64,000 nt of DNA from NCBI RefSeq assembly GCF_964204645.1, contig NC_134026.1, positions 9,807,450 through 9,871,449 of the forward strand. The letters are read 5' to 3'. The notes beneath the pieces are model-generated. The model saw only the letters and a list, made by a program, of their open reading frames with translations, made no database searches and was not told where the DNA came from. Each line of letters opens with the position of its first letter. Within the stretch, counting starts at the first letter, position 1. The translations under genes were made by a program, and so were the position numbers. Origin of the DNA: Tubulanus polymorphus (taxonomy: Eukaryota; Nemertea; Palaeonemertea; Tubulaniformes; Tubulanidae). Below are positions 1-12,800 of this stretch, piece after piece.

Positions 1-587
1 TCTGTGTGCATTTGTGGCCAGCACACAGATCACATTGTTCAATGGGGTTTGGTCCAGGACTCGCGAGATTTTCAACAACACGGAAGTAACGTGTAATAAA
101 TGATGACTTGAATTGCATGACTACCTACCACCCCTCATTATTGTTGGAAAACTAAACGTTCGGCACTGACTAAAAATTAGTAATAACATTTTAGAAATGG
201 CCAGAATTTTAACTTAGGTTCTATCTCATTTTTATTTTACAATTGCGATTGGTATAATTTTCTTTTAAACGGCCGTTAAGGCTTCATGTTTCGTCTGCAA
301 TTCACTGCAAATAGTTACGCAACTACGCACATTTCAGTGTTTTTTGCAGCTGTACACTCAATCGGCACCGTTCGTGACTAGCTTCACTGCGGAATTATCA
401 TTAATTAACATCGCCATATCACATCATCAACTTATATTGTGCCTTAAAACCCTAACAGCCGAAATAATTGAAATGCACACACGATTTCTATCATTGAAAA
501 TTGAGAGAGTGGCCATGTTTGTGTTTGCTGCTTCGCGTAAATCCCGCACGGTAGCGGAACCGCGCCGAGTGGGGCCGATACGTCCAG
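1..587 (+). repeat. Dispersed ~0.58 kb repeat, copy 1
   Basis: Nearly the whole stretch recurs at 17626-18199 in the same orientation, with scattered substitutions and a short gap (GGGGTTTGGTCC against GGTCC). Both copies stop at the same 3' sequence, GGGGCCGATACGTCCAG. Copy 1 may begin left of the window. No protein is encoded. It is probably a non-coding mobile element of unknown class, here downstream of the last receptor exon in view. Confidence 0.8.
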
Positions 588-861
588 CCCCAGCAACCAG
601 TTCCGCAATTCCCAGTTAAGATTCGATTCAGAGTTAAAACATTGGAAATTAACTTATTTTGACCGAACAAGTCAAACTCAACTAAGAATGGACTGTGTAA
701 CTGGATCCTGGTTGCTATATACTATTTCGATTTTTTCAGATGCTAGCGGTCTCTACTCTTCCTGATATATGTATATTCAACATTGTGATTAATTTCAAGA
801 TTGCAATAAACCAAACCAAATCATACCGGACTCACTGAGATCAACATTTAGTTTCACTTAC
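588..861. other. Intronic sequence after the last visible receptor exon
   Basis: Apart from the donor of the exon ending at 862, no coding exon or RNA gene is visible. The next exon, for the cytoplasmic tail, must lie left of base 1. Confidence 0.5.
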
Positions 862-3800
862 CTTGTCATTCATGACGCAATGGAATGTGAAGATGAACAC
901 GCCTTGTAAGCTATTTAGAATTGTGAATATGTACGCGAGAGCAACTGTTTCTTCTCCAAGGAACAATAAACCGAACGCCCATGTCAAACCGAGCAAAACA
1001 ACCAATACAGATGCTCCTTTGATCCACGCTCTGAAAAAACCAAGGAGTCGAGTTAAGAGTCGAAAGATAAAGGTTTGATAGGAATTACCACTGCCAGGAA
1101 ATTGCCATGTGCTTAAATGAAGAACTCAATAACTGAATGGACGATAAATGAATATAAGCCTATAACATTTGTATAAGATAAAAGAATTTCAAAATTCTAC
1201 AGGAAGCCCTTGGCCTGTGGGCTTTGACCTTGTGGGCCTTGTAAAGTCAAAGCATCAGCGTGGAAACTGATTTAAAGATTTGGTTTTTGACTACTGGAAG
1301 AGCATCTTGAAATTCCCTTCAATCCGTCTGAAATCTTAATCATAAGAAATGAATACTTGTCCATTGAAACTAAACAGTATACAACAAATTTACTACAAGG
1401 TCAGGGGACCATATTTCTACTCACTTGAGTAGAGTAAATTAACCATTAATTCCAGAATATGTTTTATATTTTGCGAAATTGTTGTTGTTGTTTTGAATCG
1501 TAAGCTATTAACTCGAAAACTGAAGCCGCAAACACCAGGATATTCAAATTATATGTACAACAATTATATGTACAATGATTAAAATACTAATTGGATACAG
1601 ATATATTTTTCATTGGTTCCCTCCTAAAAGCCATGGAAATACCGGTAGCTATGAAATTTCAATGCTTGCAGCAGTGAAAAATAATATATGTAGCTTGATA
1701 CAAAGATATATAGACAGTTGAGCAAAAGAAGAACAATTACTAAAACTACTATGAAAACAAAATACATTAACATAGTTATATAATACACAGAATTATGAAA
1801 ATAAATAAATACATAGCTACAAAAATTTCTGGAAATGCCAGTGTTTTGTAAGGTTCAGGGGCAGATCCTGACTTCAGACTGTATTTCCCGTATATTGGAA
1901 AATTTCAAAGCCTTCAAGAATGCACCAAACAAAACAAAATCTTTCAAAATATTTTGAGCATGGTGCACCTGAACTCCGAGTGGTTGCTTGCTCCTATTGG
2001 CAGTGAGTGTCAAAGAGTTTTTGACTATCTTCACCTCAAATACTGACAGACTGAATCCAGTTCGGGATCTGCCCCTGATGTTTTTAACTGATTAGTGACA
2101 GCATCTTTATCAGATGTACCATTAAATGATATGTTATTGGAAAATCTATTCAAGCCCCAATTAGTAGTATATGATTCAAATTATCATATGATGATGATGA
2201 TGTATAATTGCTAGAAATGGAAACAGTGTTAAAGGTGATATGGAGAAAACAATGAGATGAAGGGGTGGGGTGAAGAAACACCGCAACAGTAAGATGTCAC
2301 CATGAAGGCTAGTTTCTACCAAGTTCCTACGTCAGCGGGGGCATGAAATTGATTAGAAATGTTCAGTGTTTCCAACATATGCACATTTCTATGAATTGAA
2401 AGCTATTTTCATAGAAAACTACCATATCTTTAATACAAGTGTCCAACAACACCTGCAGTGCAGTTATAAGCAAGTTTGTCGCTGGGGCATCTGATGTCTT
2501 ACAAGACTGATCTTAGATGCTCAAAATTTCAAGTAACCATTTGTTTCAAGGCATTTTTTCAAAAACAACAATTTAGTTGATAAAAATATCTTAAGGGCAG
2601 GCACAATTTTGTTGGACGTTCTGGAAAGAGGTCAAAAATGGGCCAGACTTTTTTCATTTCAATTTGCCCTAGAAATATTTGACAATATCTTGCCCCTGTC
2701 GCCCATATCATCAGTTCGAAATCATGCCCTGGTGATTGAATAGGGGCAATAGCAGGGAGTTACGTCTACCGCAGTAGTATTCCCGTACAAACAGGGTTGA
2801 CACAAGAAAAATGGTGCATTGCTCGGCTAATTCTAATAAGGCATAGGTGACATACACATAAAATGTCAGTGGGATCACATTGTCTCCAGGTATTCAGCTT
2901 CATATGAACATGGGTTATGTTATGATAGAATCTTACAACGTTGCCAAGAAATTTGCAAGGTATTAAGCCAATGCTGAAGTAAAAAGCCTAGTAGAAGCAT
3001 GGACATATAGACTCTAGTTTATATATCCATGGTAGAAGATACAGAGAAAACTGTCAACCTTGAATTATTTAACGAAAACGCAGAAAGGGATACAAAAAGT
3101 CAAAACAGCTTGAATTTGGAACAGTTTAATCCTTATGATATCAAACGAGATATGATCCATTTTAACATTAATTGAATGCAAAATATGTTATCTCATAAAC
3201 TGGATGATTTTGCCAGTCCTGAGATCAGAATTGTTCATACCATAATACTAGTACACCCACTTTCTCCGGAATATTTGGACCCACAAAAATCAGAGATCTG
3301 AATTAGAATCATATTTTGAATCATATTTTATATAAACTGCCTAATGTGTTACTGGAACAAGGAATACAGTTCGGATTGACATATTTGCTGCCAGTGATGA
3401 AACAACTCACATACCTATGCCTTTACGCCTTTTTATAGTGTCTTGTAACAATTATGTGGTGTGCATATGAGTGCAAGAATTTGAGAGTATGTGGTGATGG
3501 ATTTAAGACAAATATAAGCCTATTTCCTCACTTAAACAATTGTTGTAATAAATATGTTCTGTTATAATTTCTACATCAATTATCTTTGCAAAATTAAACT
3601 ACAGCAGATCTACCGCATTTTGCTGGGACGAAACCTCGTCATAGGTGCAATGTTAATTCCTAGATTCCCGAGAGATCTGGCTTGAAACGAACCAGGAATT
3701 CCCGGCAGTACAGAGTTTATGTAGATAAAATATGATTTATGGGGCTACCTCTAGTTTGGAACACACTGAAATAATTTTAAATAGAGTAACAATTCAAGGA

Positions 3801-6800
3801 TTTGCACAGATTTGCGATTTGCAACAAATGGGTTAAACTGATGGAGATCAAGCAGGATTGACTTCTGTTATGGTTATAACATCAATCGATATGACCAAAA
3901 GTCAGTACAGTAGAATAAGGAATCTACATATACTGTATTAGGCTAATTCACCATAGAATTTCACATGGCCGAGTTGACATTTTTCAATCCCAGTTAATAT
4001 CTTCGATATTTTTTAACTAAATTACAAAGGTTGACAGTTCTGAGAGATAGAGAGGATACCCGGTATGTAAATTAATGAAAACCGCTATTCGAGTGATGGA
4101 TGTGATAACGTCTTACACTGTCTGCTGTAGGTGGCGTTTCAGGGGTACGTCTTCAGATTTCGTGCTAGCGAGACTGCGGCGATGGGAACTACATGCAAAA
4201 TTGAAATGATGATTCAACAGTAAAACATGAAGCATGCCATCAACAAACGTATACATATTCAGAAATGACGCCATTGATAATAAGCACATTAACTTGAAGT
4301 AATGACTGTTAAAATGTGACAACAGAAAAAGCACGATATTGAAGAAATAGGCAAATCATTTTTGGAAAAAGTATCGAACAATAAGTCAGAATAAAATCTA
4401 ATTTCAAACATAAATCTGACATCAAGAATCAAAATAAACTTTATGGATTATCAGAATATTTCATTTTGAACCAGAAGTGCTACATAAAGGTCAGTTAAAT
4501 TTGCTTAATGAATTATTGGAAATCACTTCTAACTGGCCAATTCGTTGAGACTACTTGCTAACCAACCTGAGTTGGCTGACCAAGGGCGGATCCAGAGTGG
4601 TCTTATGAAACTTCCATAAGACCCTCAAAATTGCGATTGGCCCTCAAACATGAAGGCAGTTTGTCAAAAAGGGCATAACTCTATCAAAGAAAGGCACAAT
4701 TTTGTCAAAATTCTAAAAAATGGCATTATGCTGTCAAAAGGATACCATTTTGCGGAAAACAATTTGAAAAAGGGCATCATTTTGGAAACCTATAGAATTC
4801 TATATAGCCACTATGAGTATAGCTGACGTAGCCCTAGATTGCACATCTGAACAACCTAATTTCTCCAGCTCTCTAGTTTATATTCAATTTGTCTTACAAA
4901 CAAATTTGTAAGATCCTAAAATCTGACCCTGTGACTTCTGGTTCAAAATTTGTCACTATAAACACGATCCGAGGAGAGAATGACAACGAGACGACATCGA
5001 TGATTTCAAAGCCTACCCTGCATCAGCAGCGCCGTTTGGTTTTTGATCAGTAGATGCTGCCGATTCTGATCGTTTACGACGCGAGTCGATCGCCTCGGCG
5101 CTGGCACTACTCGTTACGGTCGATGAGTTAAAACTGATACGTTTACTCGATCTGTCAATAATAATTCAGAAAAAAACCACATAAAATATGTCCATGCTTT
5201 AATGACGTACGAGTTGCATCAGTTGAGCATTTTGATTGCTTAGATTTAACGGGTTGTTCCAATTTCAGTTTTACAATTGACTTATATGATTTCAGACTCA
5301 GCACTAGTTATCAAAGTAGGATTTTTCTCAAATATTTCAACATTAGAAAATGCTATGGATGTAGCCATTACCAGGGATAGCCATACATTGCTTCTGCTTA
5401 AAAAAAGCGGCCCACAGCCTTAAATTAATGCTGATGACGATGTTCATCAAAAAGCAAAAGTTCTCTTATTTCAATAGTAATTAGTAACAAGCTTATACTT
5501 ATCAATATTGACACAAAGAACAAATTATGAAATGAACAGTAAATCAAAATCACATGCTCATACACATTAGTAGTACGTCTTGGAGTACCGACACATACTA
5601 CTCACATTAAAAACTTTATATACATATATACATTTAACATACATTGATCAAATAAAAAAAAATGTAATCTGAAATTAAACGCATCTATAAGTAAAAATTT
5701 GACAAAAGCATATAAAAACATTATAGGGTGATAGGGTCATTATGAAAACAAAGTAGATAATATATTTATCATTACAATATTCAGGGGAAAGAAATTATGA
5801 AAATATTTCAAAATTGTGACGTTAACTGCAGTAAAAAAAGAGCAGAATTTAGAGGTAAATTTCTGCTTCTGTGGGAATGTGACTAAATAGTCTGTAGAAT
5901 CATCTACTGCATCTATGTCTAGCAAATAAAACACTGCACGATTGCCTAAACAGGAAGATCTACCTAAATGATACACGGGTACACAAAGAGCCATAGCTGA
6001 TAAAATCTGAACGCGAAACGACATTTAAACAAAGGACAACATGCAGGAAGGAATGTACTTATAGCTTACAGTGTATCAGACATGGTTTGTTTCGATTGAG
6101 ATGTTGTTATTAAACTCTCATTCGACTGTAGAATCAGATCTCCTTTGCTGCCACTATCAAACGCAATTAGAAACCGGTTATTCAAAGAAATTCAAATAGA
6201 ATAGAATTCATGAATATCTGGCATCGAGATGCCAGAAAATATTGTTCCTCCGAACAACTAGACATAAAGGTTTCGTGATCGACGCCAAAACCAAGTCCAT
6301 CGCGAGCCGCCTGCAGATAGCACCAGAAGCTGTGATTTGGATCATTGTTGGATACACGTGCGAGAAGAAAACACGACTTCACGCTATCATTTTGAAGACA
6401 ATCCAACCGATGATATCGTAACTTTTTTGTTACTCAACTGATATCACTATTTACAAACTCGGTCTTAACAATATTCTTAGATACTTAGAAGAAAGACGCA
6501 TTTGAAACCTTCAGTTGAGATTGGAATGTAATGATGAATGTTTAAGAAATAGTCATTATAACATTTCCGAGTTATGAGAGAGGAGAAAGTAGATGTTAAA
6601 AGAAGAATAACTTATGTACCTTGCATTCTGTATTCGTGATCTATCTTTCGCCTTTAGTTTAGCGGCCATGTTAGCGTGTCGACACATCATGTAGATCGCA
6701 ATGCTAAGCATTACTACATTAACCTAATAAATGCAATGATACAAATGAACTCAATTCAGGAATGAAGTAAAGACTCAGGGCCAATGGCTCAAAAGTTGGT

Positions 6801-9800
6801 TAATATGGTTGGTGTGACCATGGTATTTATCTGATAGTTAGAACAACTGGCTAAGATGCTACACCAGATGATGATGTTCTCTAAAATGAAAGGTCGAAAC
6901 ATTATTATACAACGTCACAACTCAAGTCTTTTTTCAAATTGCATATAACAGTTTGTATTCATATATATAAACCCACTTCTTCTGTTAAGTTCGTACAAAT
7001 AGTTGAAATTAAGTTAATTTCCAATGTTTTATCTCTTATAAGTGAAACTTGTATCAATTTGAACAGTTCATTTTATATATCTATCATTCCTTCTCAGGGT
7101 TTCAGTTCATACAAGCCTCACTTTTTCTGAAACCCGTTTTATATTACAACATTATGTATAATACGTCATATTGTACATTTTTTTGCAATTTGTTTCTGAA
7201 ATAGATAAATAAATGAATAAATTACTCAGTTAATTCAAAAAAGCAACACTCACTGTTATAACGGCAGCAGCTGGACCCACAAACGCGAGGATGAAATAGT
7301 TTTCAGTACTCAGCCAACAACTGTAATAATGCAAACAGAAACGGACATTCAATGATGAACAATGCTACAACAGTGACCATAAGAGTATGGATCAAAAAGC
7401 AAATCTAGACATCTAATCTCGACCAGTTATTTTAAGATTTCCATTTCCAGTATACTGTCTCATCATATTAAGAAATTACACCCCACTGTACACTCACACC
7501 CCTATATTTAAATAGATATTATTGCCATCGGCTTTTCCTGATAGTGCTATCAAGCGACATCAAGGCACACACTAGATGGCAGGACTAGTTCAGTTTCAAT
7601 GAAATAAACATCAGATCGAATGGTGCATGGTATACTTTTCACTGAAAATCTATGTACTTCAGAGAAAGGTTGAATCGATTCTAATTGAAACGCGGAGGAA
7701 ATTGGAGCGGACACCGAGTAACAACTAGCGAACCTGATGGCACTCTTAAAATCCTCAATTGCCAGAGTAGCAGTGCTGGTACCTCATTGAACCAATGATT
7801 AATTGCTATGAAGATTAGAATTGGAATTGACATTAGAATAATCTGAATAGAATCAATAACTTACTGCCTATCAGTGCCGTAACCAGCAGGATTAACACCA
7901 GCAGATATAGCGACCACGATTAATGGCAATCCTGTAAAATAAGATAAAATATATGTATAAACATCATCTCAAGATTCCACCACGACCAAAGCAATGCTGC
8001 CACCTATGAATCACAAATCTTTCTGTTGCATGAGATAAAGAATCAAGCTAGTTACACGTTAACATACCCGCACACACATAAACACCAGATGAAGCATATA
8101 GTGTATTTCAGTGTACTGTTATAGAGACCACTTATCAGTCACCCGATTGCTGGTTTATTTTCATACAGAAGGCTTCTTGAAACTGCCGTCGTGCAGTTAA
8201 CAAACAGAACGGCATAAATATATTTACCGTAACCGCTTAGGTAGTACCACTTCTTCCTCGATTTCTCTGCTTCGAACACCTCGATCAACATCACGTACAG
8301 TTGAACTCCCTCCAGACACATCCATGCGAACGCGGCCAGAAACAAGAAATGTAACAGTCCGGCGACGATCGCGCACAATATCTATAAAATCACCAATATA
8401 TGGATATACAACCTGTTCTAGAAAAGATTTCTGACCGCAATAAATCCCGCACTCTTGTCACTGTAGATACAATCGCCTTAAGAGTTATCATTATTGCATA
8501 ATCAACTCGGGAAGAAAAAGTTATTTATTCAATTGTGGTAGATTTAACCGTTAGCCAATCAATAAGGCTGGGGTTTTCTTAAAAAAAGTTAAGGGTCTCT
8601 TCTTAAAAATTGAGTTAAATGCACACTGTATATTTTGTCAAATCCCATTCCTTAAATTCCTATTCAACTCATTGCCCTTCATTCAAGAATGAATATGGGT
8701 CTCATTGTATCCTAGTCAAACAATCACTTTAAAAGTTAAAATGAATTCTGATATATGTAATATTCACCTTTTTGTCATATTGGATAATACCAGCCAGGAA
8801 TATAATTTCAGCCATCAGCAGTGTTCCGACTAAATTCTTATGTATTGTGTTTCTGTCACATTGAAGATTTCTTGGATAAACAGAAAAGATTTGATAATGT
8901 CAAATTTCCAAAATAAACCCAAGGTTGCGTTCGAGGGTAGAATCTTAAAACTTTAGAACAGGTTAAGATCAGAATTTGACTCAACAGGGAGATTGAACTG
9001 ATTTCAACTCTATATTCGTCAATGTTAACTGTTAACTGTGGAAGTCGACACTGATCATTAAGTATATGAAAGCTAGGAAGGATTTAATAAAGGGAGTACA
9101 TGTTTACCTGAAAAATTGGAATGTGATCCAGCAAAGTAGTAGACAGACTATAGAAATTATACATCCAGCATACGTGATGACCGTTAGACTTAATTCGTGA
9201 TGCGTTCCAAGCTAAGAAAAAATATATCAAATTCATCCTGAAGACCGGCATCTCTCATTTTTCAATTTTCAGATTCAGAGATCTTTTGCAAGATATCGAC
9301 CAGTGATTTCAAGCCCCCCTAAATAACAATTTGCCAAAAAAACAGGCACAAAGTGGACTCGGTAGGACATTATCAACATGAATGGACCGATATTGGGATA
9401 TGATATAGGCCTAATGGTTACACCATTACCTTGGTTCCAACGATATCCATTAGTACTGCAAAGTTTGTGAGATGGTCACATTCGCATACCGTTTCGCTTG
9501 GAGTATGTCTAACCATTCTGCAACCCTCAGTTGACCAATGACCATTATTAGGACTAAAAACAATATATCATTCATTATCTACGGTCGAATCAACTTAATC
9601 AACAATATTTTATCTAATCAGGAAATTGTTTCTTTGCAGCCCTCTTAAACTTTAAATGCAATATGTAGTACGGTATGAAATTTTCAAACAATATTTCTCA
9701 GTAAATCAAATTTCACTGGCCCCAAATAATCCAGATCAAAATGAGTTCTTTACATGGTTTAAGTATTTGCTCTAATCTTAAGGTAACAACATTAATTAAG

Positions 9801-12800
9801 ACATGAATCGGATAAAATTACTACACTCACATGAAACAAATTAGAACTAAAGGCTATGAATCAAAATCAGGTTTCTGATCAGTAATTAGATGGGAAAAGT
9901 ATAAGTTGTTTGCAAGCAGTAAGGTGTTGTCCACTACTACCAACTACTATCATTAACAGTAGGTGGAATTTTACTAACGATAAAATATTGGTGAATAAAA
10001 ATTATCCAAATTTAAATATGGTGCCAGTCTTGAGAAAAAAATCAAGGGATAGGCCTAAAATGCGTCTATGACTTTTGTCCAGCATCCCCAGAAAAAGGGA
10101 AGGATTCATTAGCTTCGTAACAAATACACTGTGATCAAAGGAAAGATTAAGTGAATGTTGTGAAGCACATCGGTAAGTGCTGCCATCTTCTGGACAAGCA
10201 TTATACTGGTACTGAACGCAGATAAAAATACTTCAGTCAAGTGCTCAGGAAGTCATTGCATAGTTGTCTGTTATTTGATGCAGGAGATAATTCAAGTGTA
10301 TAATTACTTGATGGTTGAACACCTGATGGTCTACATCTGATAAGCGAACAACAGAGATAGTTCAACCAGGCTAGGGAATTAATATTCCGTATTGGTGGTT
10401 TAAATGTGTTAACCGCATTTTCTACTCAAGAATGCGAATTACGAGAGTTATCAAGTGTGTGGTTGTTTTAGAAAAGCATTCTTTCTCAATTACCCGATTG
10501 ATAATTTTTTTCTGGAGTGGAATTAAACATCAAGTGGCAGTGACAGGTGTCTCTGCGCAGTGAAGAAAAAGCATGGCCAAAATTATATGAGAAGTCCAAA
10601 AATACCGTTCTATAGGGGTCACATGATTGTCATGATTATTCAAAATGGATTTACATGAAATCGAAATACAAATGTATATTAGGTCAGATTCTAATTTCGA
10701 CATACAGTAAAAAGACGATAAGACCACAGAAGCAGACCAAAGTTAAGGACAATTTTTGACAGTTTCATATTAAAAGCTAATCATAACTAAATCATATTGT
10801 GTTAAAGTCATTCAAAATGAGAAGGTTGGCATCAGTAACTAGTAGTAACAATGAGTTGGTGGAAACTGGCCCCAGATTTAGAAGTTTTTGAAAATTCCAT
10901 TCATGAAATGAGTCACGCAAGATTTCCAATCCTACAACACCAAGATTTCATGAAAAAAGCTTACATATTCTTCGAAATTTCCATTCTGATATTCCAATAG
11001 TAAGAGATGCACTTATGCCTCACTTGCCACAGTAACAGTGTCTGGCTATCCGACACAAACTTCTACTTACGAATCTTTAAAATTCCAGAAAGCACAGCGA
11101 GGAAACTCGACCCCATCAGTGATGTCATGTTTCAGCCGGAATAAAACCGGTTCTGTCAGATCCGTCTTCTTACCCACTGAGTCCGACAACGTGGCAGAGA
11201 TGATTTTTGAATTGACGATCGTGTTCGTTTTGTTGTCGCCATTTGCGTTGCTGTCAGCCGGATTCATGTATTGACCAAGATTGTCGTAAATGGCGAATAC
11301 AACTTTTGCCAAGCCTATAATTTCGGATAAACATGTTCGGTATTACAAACATGTATTTCGATCGATCGAATTCGAGTGAAGCTGATATCACCATTTTGAA
11401 CACACTGTTATAACCAGTAGTTATTTATCACGTACTACGGTACACTGCCTTTTAAACGCAGCAACTTTAAAGTCGAGTTATCGATGAAGTCAAAGTTATA
11501 TCTTACAAACTAAGGCAATTGATCTAGATATCCATTCGATAACACCAATCAATTAGCTTTAATTTCGATTCCAAATGATTTTTGAAGAATGAGGAATGAA
11601 GTAGTTTTACATTCATACGGTTGAAGAACTAGGTTAAGACGTCAGATTACACGGCTATCTCTGAGTCCCAATTGGTATTTCGAATTCAATTTACTAAGAA
11701 CAGATCGTCATTTGGATAAGTCGTCAACACATAATGATGATCATAACAATGACGACTTGAAACAAGTTGGCGGTATAGAACCACCTGCGAATACACTTGA
11801 ATTTTTTTCATCGAATGTTTACATGAAATACCCACAAAATGTTGTCTGTATGATTACTCTAATGGCATCAATGCAATTATTGAGCAATTACATTAATTAT
11901 GACAGATCAAATCATGTGCCATGTATTAATGGCTTCCTGTCGGTATATCAGGGTAAATTTCATTGAAAACGTTCGGATTAATCAGTTATCAAGGACAAGA
12001 CCTTCGGTAACATCTTTCACATTTTTGTACATATCAAACCAGTCGAATAAGTACTTCTCAGGCCAAATGACAACCACTAACCAAGCCATGATATAGGCAT
12101 TCTTCCACTGGATATCTATCCAGAACAGGATATCTATCCAGCACACTGTGATTTTGATATTCTTGGCAACACCCTTATTTTGTTGAAAAATGGCTTCACA
12201 CTATCAATTTGAAGAACTGACAATAAAGTAATTTAATGATTTAAACCTTCTAAAAACTTGGTTTGAAGAATATGTACAAACTGACCAAGTCATGACTTTG
12301 AATTGAATTTGTCACAAAAAATTACTCATCACTCATTTTCAAACTTCAAAAAAATCATGTTAATAATACCACACTCATATGAGTGAATATGATTAACTAA
12401 ACACATCACTGATACCTTGAACACTGGTCTGTTTAAGGACACTTCCCGGTATAATAATTGTGTCATCATTCAACAGTTTCGGATCAGAAGATGTTGACGG
12501 ATTTGATCTCATTGCCGATGATTCAGGAAATACAACTTGCTTAACAGCTACTGTTGTTGAAACAACCTTCACTTCAACAACTAGAAAAGATGACATCAGT
12601 GTTGTTAGTAGAACGCAAAAATAAATAAAGTTTTGAAGTATTAGGACATTGTTATGTATCATAAGTGTAGCCACCGACATGTACATGATTAAATTCATAT
12701 ACTATCTATATACATCTATATACTGTTACACAATAAGTAAAATTATGTTGCCTCAATTTAACACAATACGTATATCACTCACAGTCAGCAATCTTGCGAC

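Larger units (their letters stand above)
862..9211 (-). other. Latrophilin exons 11-17: seven-transmembrane domain
   Basis: TM1 in 9211-9108 ([14 protein letters not shown]). TM2 in 8870-8768 ([19 protein letters not shown]). TM3 in 8381-8228 ([19 protein letters not shown]). TM4 in 7931-7865. TM5 in 7320-7254 plus 6723-6620 ([16 protein letters not shown], then [13 protein letters not shown]). TM6 and TM7 in 1030-862 ([33 protein letters not shown]). The last codons, NDK, correspond to the start of the cytoplasmic tail, and a GTAAGT donor follows. The intron between the TM5 and TM6 exons is 5.6 kb and contains three cassette exons. Confidence 0.9.
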
